DNA of 64,000 nt. It comes from Streptomyces sp. XY006 (lineage in GTDB: Bacteria > Actinomycetota > Actinomycetes > Streptomycetales > Streptomycetaceae). This document shows, piece by piece, positions 59,472 through 64,000 of this stretch. Made by a program: the position numbers and the translations under genes. The stretch's first letter is position 1. Each line of letters opens with the position of its first letter. The notes below the pieces were generated by a model. It searched no databases and was not told the origin of the DNA. It saw only the letters and a list, made by a program, of their open reading frames with translations. The stretch spans positions 1 through 64,000 of the forward strand of contig NZ_NOKT01000029.1 of the NCBI RefSeq assembly GCF_002237655.1. Direction: 5' to 3'.

Positions 59472-60755
59472 TCAGGCCTTCGGCGCGACCTTGCTCAGGC
59501 CGTTGATGATCCGGTCCATCGCGTCGCCGCCCGTCGGGTCGGTGAGGTTCGCGAGGAGCTTCAGCGTGAACTTCATCAGCAGCGGGTGCGTGAGGCCGCG
59601 CTGGGCGGCGATCTGCATGACCTTGGGGTTGCCGATGAGCTTCACGAAGGCGCGGCCGAGGGTGTAGTAGCCGCCGTAGGTGTCCTTCAGGACGCGCGGG
59701 TAGCGCTGGAGGGCCAGCTCCCGGCCGGCCGGGGTGGAGCGCGCGTGGGCCTGGACGATGACGTCGGCCGCGATCTGGCCGGACTCCATGGCGTAGGCGA
59801 TGCCCTCGCCGTTGAAGGGGTTCACCAGGCCGCCGGCGTCGCCGACGAGCAGCAGGCCCTTGGTGTAGTGCGGCTGGCGGTTGAAGGCCATGGGGAGCGC
59901 GGCGCCGCGGATCGGGCCGGTCATGTTGTCCGGGGTGTAGCCCCAGTCCTCCGGCATGGAGGCGCACCAGGCCTTCAGGACCTCGCGCCAGTCCAGTTCC
60001 TTGAAGGACTCGGAGGTGTTGAGCACGCCCAGTCCGACGTTGGAGGTGCCGTCGCCCATGCCGAAGATCCAGCCGTAGCCGGGCAGGAGGCGGTCCTGGG
60101 GGCCGCGGCGGTCCCACAGTTCCAGCCAGGACTCCAGGTAGTCGTCCTCGTGGCGGGGGCTGGTGAAGTACGTGCGGACCGCCACGCCCATCGGGCGGTC
60201 CTCGCGGCGGTGCAGGCCCATCGCGAGGGAGAGCCGGGTGGAGTTGCCGTCGGCGGCGACGACCAGCGGGGCGTGGAAGGTGACCTCGCGCTTCTCCTCG
60301 CCGAGCTTGGCGTGCACGCCGGTGATGCGGCCCGTGCGGTCGTCGACGACCGGCGCGCCCACGTTGCACTTCTCGAACAGCCGGGCACCGGCCTTCTGGG
60401 CCTGCCGGGCGAGCTGCTCGTCGAAGTCGTCGCGCTTGCGGACCAGGCCGTAGTCGGGGAAGGAGGCGAGATCCGGCCAGTCGAGCTGGAGGCGCACTCC
60501 CCCGCCGATGATCCGCAGACCCTTGTTGCGCAGCCAGCCGGCCTCTTCCGAGATGTCGATGCCCATCGCCACGAGCTGCTTGACGGCGCGCGGGGTCAGG
60601 CCGTCGCCGCAGACCTTCTCGCGCGGGAACTCGGTCTTCTCCAGGAGCAGTACGTCGAGCCCGGCCTTGGCGAGGTGGTACGCGGTGGTGGAGCCGGCTG
60701 GCCCCGCGCCGACGACGATGACATCGGCGGTGTTTTCGGAGAGGGGCTCGGTCAC
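59472..60755 (-). CDS. Geranylgeranyl reductase-family FAD enzyme, likely menaquinone side-chain reductase
   Basis: A 427-residue flavoprotein of the GGR/MenJ family. FAD site 'DVIVVGAGPAGSTTAYHLAK', family motif 'EKTEFPREKVCGDGLTPRAV', 'VAADGNSTRLSLAMGL' and second FAD block 'LLVGDAGGLVNPFNGEGIAY' are intact. MenJ reduces isoprene units of menaquinone, giving the hydrogenated MK-9 typical of Streptomyces. GTG 60755 follows GGGGAGA. menG lies 600 bases away, as in mycobacteria. Confidence 0.9.
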   Translation of the reverse strand: MTEPLSENTADVIVVGAGPAGSTTAYHLAKAGLDVLLLEKTEFPREKVCGDGLTPRAVKQLVAMGIDISEEAGWLRNKGLRIIGGGVRLQLDWPDLASFPDYGLVRKRDDFDEQLARQAQKAGARLFEKCNVGAPVVDDRTGRITGVHAKLGEEKREVTFHAPLVVAADGNSTRLSLAMGLHRREDRPMGVAVRTYFTSPRHEDDYLESWLELWDRRGPQDRLLPGYGWIFGMGDGTSNVGLGVLNTSESFKELDWREVLKAWCASMPEDWGYTPDNMTGPIRGAALPMAFNRQPHYTKGLLLVGDAGGLVNPFNGEGIAYAMESGQIAADVIVQAHARSTPAGRELALQRYPRVLKDTYGGYYTLGRAFVKLIGNPKVMQIAAQRGLTHPLLMKFTLKLLANLTDPTGGDAMDRIINGLSKVAPKA

Positions 60756-60966
60756 GGCGGGATCTCCCCAAGGTTCGAAATCTGCGTGCCGACCGGCACA
60801 GGACACGGGCAGTCTATTCAGCGCACTTGATCACCCGGCCGAAGGGCCGCCCCCGGCGCGACACGTCCGGTGACGCTCGGTAGTCGACTGTCACAGAAAG
60901 ACACCTGTCGCTTCCGGCCGCCGCGGGGCCGGAGTTACCCTTCCTGTACCGCTGGGGGTGACATCT

Positions 60967-61305
60967 GTGCACATATCCCACAAAACACCCGAGGTGCGGG
61001 TACCGCGCCTGGTCGGTCTGATGGCCGTGGACGCCCGCGAGACGGCCCGGGCGCAGGGACTGTTCCTCAACGCGCCGGACCGGCCCGACTTCCATCTCGC
61101 CGTGGTCGACTACGTCGTCCGCCAGTACCCGCAGCCCGGTGCCGAGGTGCCGCGGGACTCGATGGTCTACGTCTGGTTCGACTTCGGGCCGGGCGAGGGC
61201 GGCGGAGGCGTACACGAGCCGCGCGTCCCGAGACCGCCCCGGGGCGGACTGCAACGGGAGCTGGACGAACCGGGCGACCCGTACATGGTGCTCAGCGACC
61301 GCTAG
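60967..61305 (+). CDS. Small PASTA-domain protein
   Basis: A 112-residue cytoplasmic protein with one PASTA-like domain (residues 10-75): 'VRVPRLVGLMAVDARETARA' and 'VVRQYPQPGAEVPRDSMVYV'. It lacks a signal peptide or membrane span, unlike Ser/Thr kinases and PBPs. GTG 60967 has GGGGGTG before it; GTG 60958 is too near. Function unknown; divergent from the reductase. Confidence 0.82.
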   Translation: MHISHKTPEVRVPRLVGLMAVDARETARAQGLFLNAPDRPDFHLAVVDYVVRQYPQPGAEVPRDSMVYVWFDFGPGEGGGGVHEPRVPRPPRGGLQRELDEPGDPYMVLSDR

Positions 61306-61367
61306 GACCCGTCGTCCGGATCAGGTCGCAGGAAGCCGGCAGTGCTGGTCGGCGCGCCCGTCGGGCG

Positions 61368-62063
61368 TCAGTCCTTCTTGAAGCCCCGGTGCAGGGCGAC
61401 GATCCCGCCGCTCAGGTTGCGCCAGGCCACCCGCGACCAGCCGGCCCCGCCCAGCCGCTGCGCCAGGGCCGGCTGGTCGGGCCAGGCGCGGATGGACTCG
61501 GCGAGGTAGACGTAGGCGTCGGGGTTGGAGGAGACGGCCCGGGCGACCGGCGGCAGGGCGCGCATCAGGTACTCGGTGTAGACCGTGCGGAACGGCGCCC
61601 ACGTGGGGTGCGAGAACTCGCAGATCACGATGCGCCCGCCGGGCCGGGTCACCCGGTGCATCTCGCGCAGCGCGGCGTCCGTGTCCTGGACGTTGCGCAG
61701 CCCGAAGGAGATGGTGACGGCGTCGAAGCTGTCGTCCTTGAACGGCAGCCGCGTCGCGTCCCCGGCGGTGTAGGGCAGCCAGGGCTGGCGCTGCTTGCCG
61801 ACCTGGAGCATGCCCTGGGAGAAGTCGCAGGGGACGACGTAGGCGCCGGTGCGGGCGAAGGGCAGCGAGGAGGTGCCCGTGCCGGCCGCGAGGTCGAGGA
61901 TCTTCTGCGCCGGGCGCGCGTCGACCGCCTTGGCGACCTCCTTGCGCCAGCGCCGGTCCTGGCCGAGGGACAGCACGTCGTTGGTCAGGTCGTACCGTTC
62001 CGCCACGTCGTCGAACATCGAGGCGACTTCGTGCGGCTGCTTGTCCAGGGATGCGCGGGTCAC
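61368..62063 (-). CDS. menG: Demethylmenaquinone methyltransferase
   Basis: A 231-residue SAM methyltransferase of the UbiE/MenG family, which methylates demethylmenaquinone in the final step. 'MFDDVAERYDLTNDVLSLGQ' and 'ILDLAAGTGTSSLPFARTG' (SAM motif I), 'DSFDAVTISFGLRNV' and 'GGRIVICEFSHP' are hallmarks. GTG 62063 overlaps the acyltransferase stop as GTGA. Confidence 0.96.
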   Translation of the reverse strand: MTRASLDKQPHEVASMFDDVAERYDLTNDVLSLGQDRRWRKEVAKAVDARPAQKILDLAAGTGTSSLPFARTGAYVVPCDFSQGMLQVGKQRQPWLPYTAGDATRLPFKDDSFDAVTISFGLRNVQDTDAALREMHRVTRPGGRIVICEFSHPTWAPFRTVYTEYLMRALPPVARAVSSNPDAYVYLAESIRAWPDQPALAQRLGGAGWSRVAWRNLSGGIVALHRGFKKD

Positions 62064-63175
62064 GGGCCCATTGTTGCAGGACGCCCTCCGGGCAGGAGCC
62101 GGGGTGCGCGCCGTGCCGCCACGTCCTCCACCCATCCGCACAGCAGCACGAACACCGCGATCAGCAGCCAGCCGACGCCGAACAGGAACCACTGGCTCTC
62201 CAGGGGCAGATACGCCTCGAAGGCGGGCACGTCCCAGCACCGGTCGATCAGCGGCACGGCCAGGATCAGCGCGATCTCGTGCCACAGGTAGACCGTCACC
62301 GCCCGGGCGTTGAGGACCGTCACGAGCCGGTCCAGGCGGCGGTGCCGGGCCAGGGCCGCGAAGCCGGTGCCGAGACGGGCCTTGGCGTACAGCAGCAGCG
62401 TCACGAACCCGGCGGACCAGAAGGCCTGCGCGAGCGGGTTCTCGTCCAGGTCGTACGTGCCGTACTCGGCCCGGTGCGCGAGGGCGTACCAGGCGCCGCA
62501 GGCCAGGGCGGCCGAGGCGAGCGGCAGCACCGCCGCCGGTTTCAGCCGGGCCAGCACGCCGTCGTGGTGCGCGAAGCCGAGGAGCCAGCAGCACAGGAAG
62601 GTCGCCAGGTCGGTGAGGACGCTGCCGAACCGGCCGTCCGGCGGCCGCCAGGCGTACGTGAGGGCGACGACCGGGACGAGGGAGGCGAGCAGGACGGGGC
62701 CGGGCGCGCGCCGGAAGAGCCGCAGCAGCGGCGGGGAGAGGAGCACGAACCACAGGTAGGTGCGCAGGTACCAGACGATCTCCCAGGCCTGTTCGCCCCA
62801 GGCGCTGCCCGGCGGGTCGCCGAGCGGGACGGCCCAGAAGACGATCTGCCATCCCGGCATCCAGCCGTGCACCAGCATCGCGCCGGTCACGAACAGGCCC
62901 CAGAACCAGAAGGGCGGCAGCAGCCGGCGGACCCGGCTCGCGAGCACCCCGGCCGCCGGGCGCCTGAGCGACCGGGCCATCAGGGTGCCGGCCAGGCCGA
63001 ACATCACCCCCATGGACGGGAAGACCAGCCCGGCCCAGGCCCACTCGAAGGTGTGATAGGCGACGACCCGGACCAGGGCCACCGCACGGAGGGTGTCGAA
63101 GTAGCGGTCGCGGCCGGCCGGCGCCGCGGTGCGGATCCGCTCCGCGGCCACGGCGCCCTTGCGGTGGGTCCCCAT
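62060..63175 (-). CDS. Acyltransferase-3 family membrane protein
   Basis: A 371-residue integral membrane acyltransferase with ten or so helices. 'RDRYFDTLRAVALVRVVAYH' at the N-terminus carries the catalytic His, with 'RRLLPPFWFWGLFV' and 'VTVYLWHEIALILAVPL' later. Such enzymes O-acetylate glycans or antibiotics. It shares one base with the GT2 stop (TGATG), so it may decorate that enzyme's product. Confidence 0.9.
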   Translation of the reverse strand: MGTHRKGAVAAERIRTAAPAGRDRYFDTLRAVALVRVVAYHTFEWAWAGLVFPSMGVMFGLAGTLMARSLRRPAAGVLASRVRRLLPPFWFWGLFVTGAMLVHGWMPGWQIVFWAVPLGDPPGSAWGEQAWEIVWYLRTYLWFVLLSPPLLRLFRRAPGPVLLASLVPVVALTYAWRPPDGRFGSVLTDLATFLCCWLLGFAHHDGVLARLKPAAVLPLASAALACGAWYALAHRAEYGTYDLDENPLAQAFWSAGFVTLLLYAKARLGTGFAALARHRRLDRLVTVLNARAVTVYLWHEIALILAVPLIDRCWDVPAFEAYLPLESQWFLFGVGWLLIAVFVLLCGWVEDVAARRAPRLLPGGRPATMGP

Positions 63176-64000
63176 CAACCGGTCCCCGCCGGGGTGCCGA
63201 CCTCGCCCGTCCGCTTCAGCTTCTGCCAGCGCAGCCGGCCGCCGGTGAGGGCGGTGACGCAGGAGTGGATCAGGACGAGGTACATCATCTGCCGGTAGGC
63301 CAGCTGCTGCAGCGGCATCATCAGCAGGTACCGGTACTTCTCGCGGTCCAGGCGGAAGGCGTAGGCCGCGCACAGCAGCTGCACCCCGAGCACGGCCGCC
63401 CATGCCAGCAGGGACGCCCTGAGATCGACGAAGATCATCGCGTAGACGGTGAAGACGTCGATGAGCGGGGCGAAGACCGGGGTGACGATCTGGAACAGCA
63501 CCACCAGCGGCATGCCCACCCGTCCGAAGCGGCCCGAAGGTCCCTTGTCCGTGAGGGACTTGCGGTGCTTCCACAGGGCCTGCATGGTGCCGTAGGACCA
63601 GCGGTAGCGCTGCGACCACAGCTGCTTCAGTGAGCCCGGCGCCTCGGTCCAGGCGCGGGCGTGTTCCTGGTAGACGACCCGCCACCCGGCGCGGTGCAGC
63701 GCGATGGTGATGTCGGTGTCCTCGGCGAGGGTGTCCTCGCTCATCCCGCCCGCCTGGAGCACCGCCTCGCGGCGGAACGCCCCGATCGCGCCGGGGATGG
63801 TGGGCATGCAGCGCAGCAGGTCGTACATGCGCCGGTCGAGGTTGAAGCCCATCACGTACTCGATGTGCTGCCAGGCGCCGATGACGGTGGTGCGGTTGCC
63901 GACCTTGGCGTTGCCCGCGACCGCGCCGACCTCCGGGTCGGCGAAGGGCTGCACGAGCAGGCGCACGGTGTCCGGCTCGAAGACGGTGTCGCCGTCCATC
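63175..64000 (-). CDS. Processive family 2 glycosyltransferase, 3' part
   Basis: The C-terminal 275 residues of a membrane GT2. The window ends inside the GT-A domain: 'MDGDTVFEPDTV' has the DxD metal motif, 'EDTLAEDTDITIALHRAGW' the acceptor Asp and 'LWSQRYRWSYGTMQ' the QRxRW product-binding motif of processive enzymes (hyaluronan, chitin, cellulose-like). Three or four membrane helices follow. In Streptomyces such proteins often have an N-terminal deacetylase domain, which would lie outside the window. Confidence 0.93.
   Translation of the reverse strand, partial: MDGDTVFEPDTVRLLVQPFADPEVGAVAGNAKVGNRTTVIGAWQHIEYVMGFNLDRRMYDLLRCMPTIPGAIGAFRREAVLQAGGMSEDTLAEDTDITIALHRAGWRVVYQEHARAWTEAPGSLKQLWSQRYRWSYGTMQALWKHRKSLTDKGPSGRFGRVGMPLVVLFQIVTPVFAPLIDVFTVYAMIFVDLRASLLAWAAVLGVQLLCAAYAFRLDREKYRYLLMMPLQQLAYRQMMYLVLIHSCVTALTGGRLRWQKLKRTGEVGTPAGTG

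Overview
The window is very GC-rich actinobacterial chromosome with short intergenic gaps, many GTG starts and dense ATGA/GTGA stop-start overlaps. Gene content (2-oxoacid:ferredoxin oxidoreductase, a streptomycete-type secreted aminopeptidase, a c-di-AMP riboswitch before a LysM transglycosylase, a 14-gene complex I operon, menaquinone genes) points to Streptomyces or a very close relative. The species assignment is inference.

Layout. 1-1504: end of korA and complete korB. 1574-6934: HxlR regulator divergent from an NmrA-type oxidoreductase, RarD-like permease and DHA2 MFS transporter with overlapping 3' ends, a VOC protein, and an M28 aminopeptidase. 6948-10612: three genes rich in coding minisatellites (TPR-type protein, deviant P-loop protein, amidase that appears to begin at CTG). 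10726-14471: FMN reductase, then an ABC exporter pair with a LolA-like protein. 14726-17996: polyprenyl diphosphate synthase, riboswitch-controlled LysM transglycosylase, Cof-type HAD phosphatase. 18168-29071: a probable surface-glycan island (FemAB-like GNAT, GT2, polysaccharide deacetylase, GH26-like hydrolase, two membrane proteins, a Wzx-like flippase with an extra C-terminal membrane domain, a DegT-like PLP enzyme). 29389-31937: fumarylacetoacetase and an M56 metalloprotease. 32078-39054: a compact operon of GntR/UTRA regulator, AprB-like ferredoxin, ABC importer whose binding protein has a NosL-like tail, and an AprA-like flavoprotein fused to HEAT repeats. 39140-41236: recQ. 41486-57545: nuoA-N on the minus strand. 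58301-64000: NlpC/P60 hydrolase, geranylgeranyl-reductase-family enzyme, PASTA protein, menG, an acyltransferase and a truncated GT2.

How it works together. The nuo operon makes the proton-pumping NADH dehydrogenase. Its electron acceptor, partly saturated menaquinone, would need the polyprenyl synthase (14726), MenG (61368) and the geranylgeranyl reductase (59472), so respiratory-quinone functions surround complex I. A Rex-type operator upstream of nuoA suggests NADH/NAD+ control. Several cell-wall enzymes are interspersed. The best candidate for an undescribed system is the 32-39 kb importer/redox operon: its two redox proteins resemble dissimilatory adenylylsulfate reductase but sit with a NitT/TauT-type importer in an aerobic actinomycete.

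No rRNA, tRNA, CRISPR array, insertion sequence or prophage was recognised. All assignments come from reading the sequence; no database search was run.
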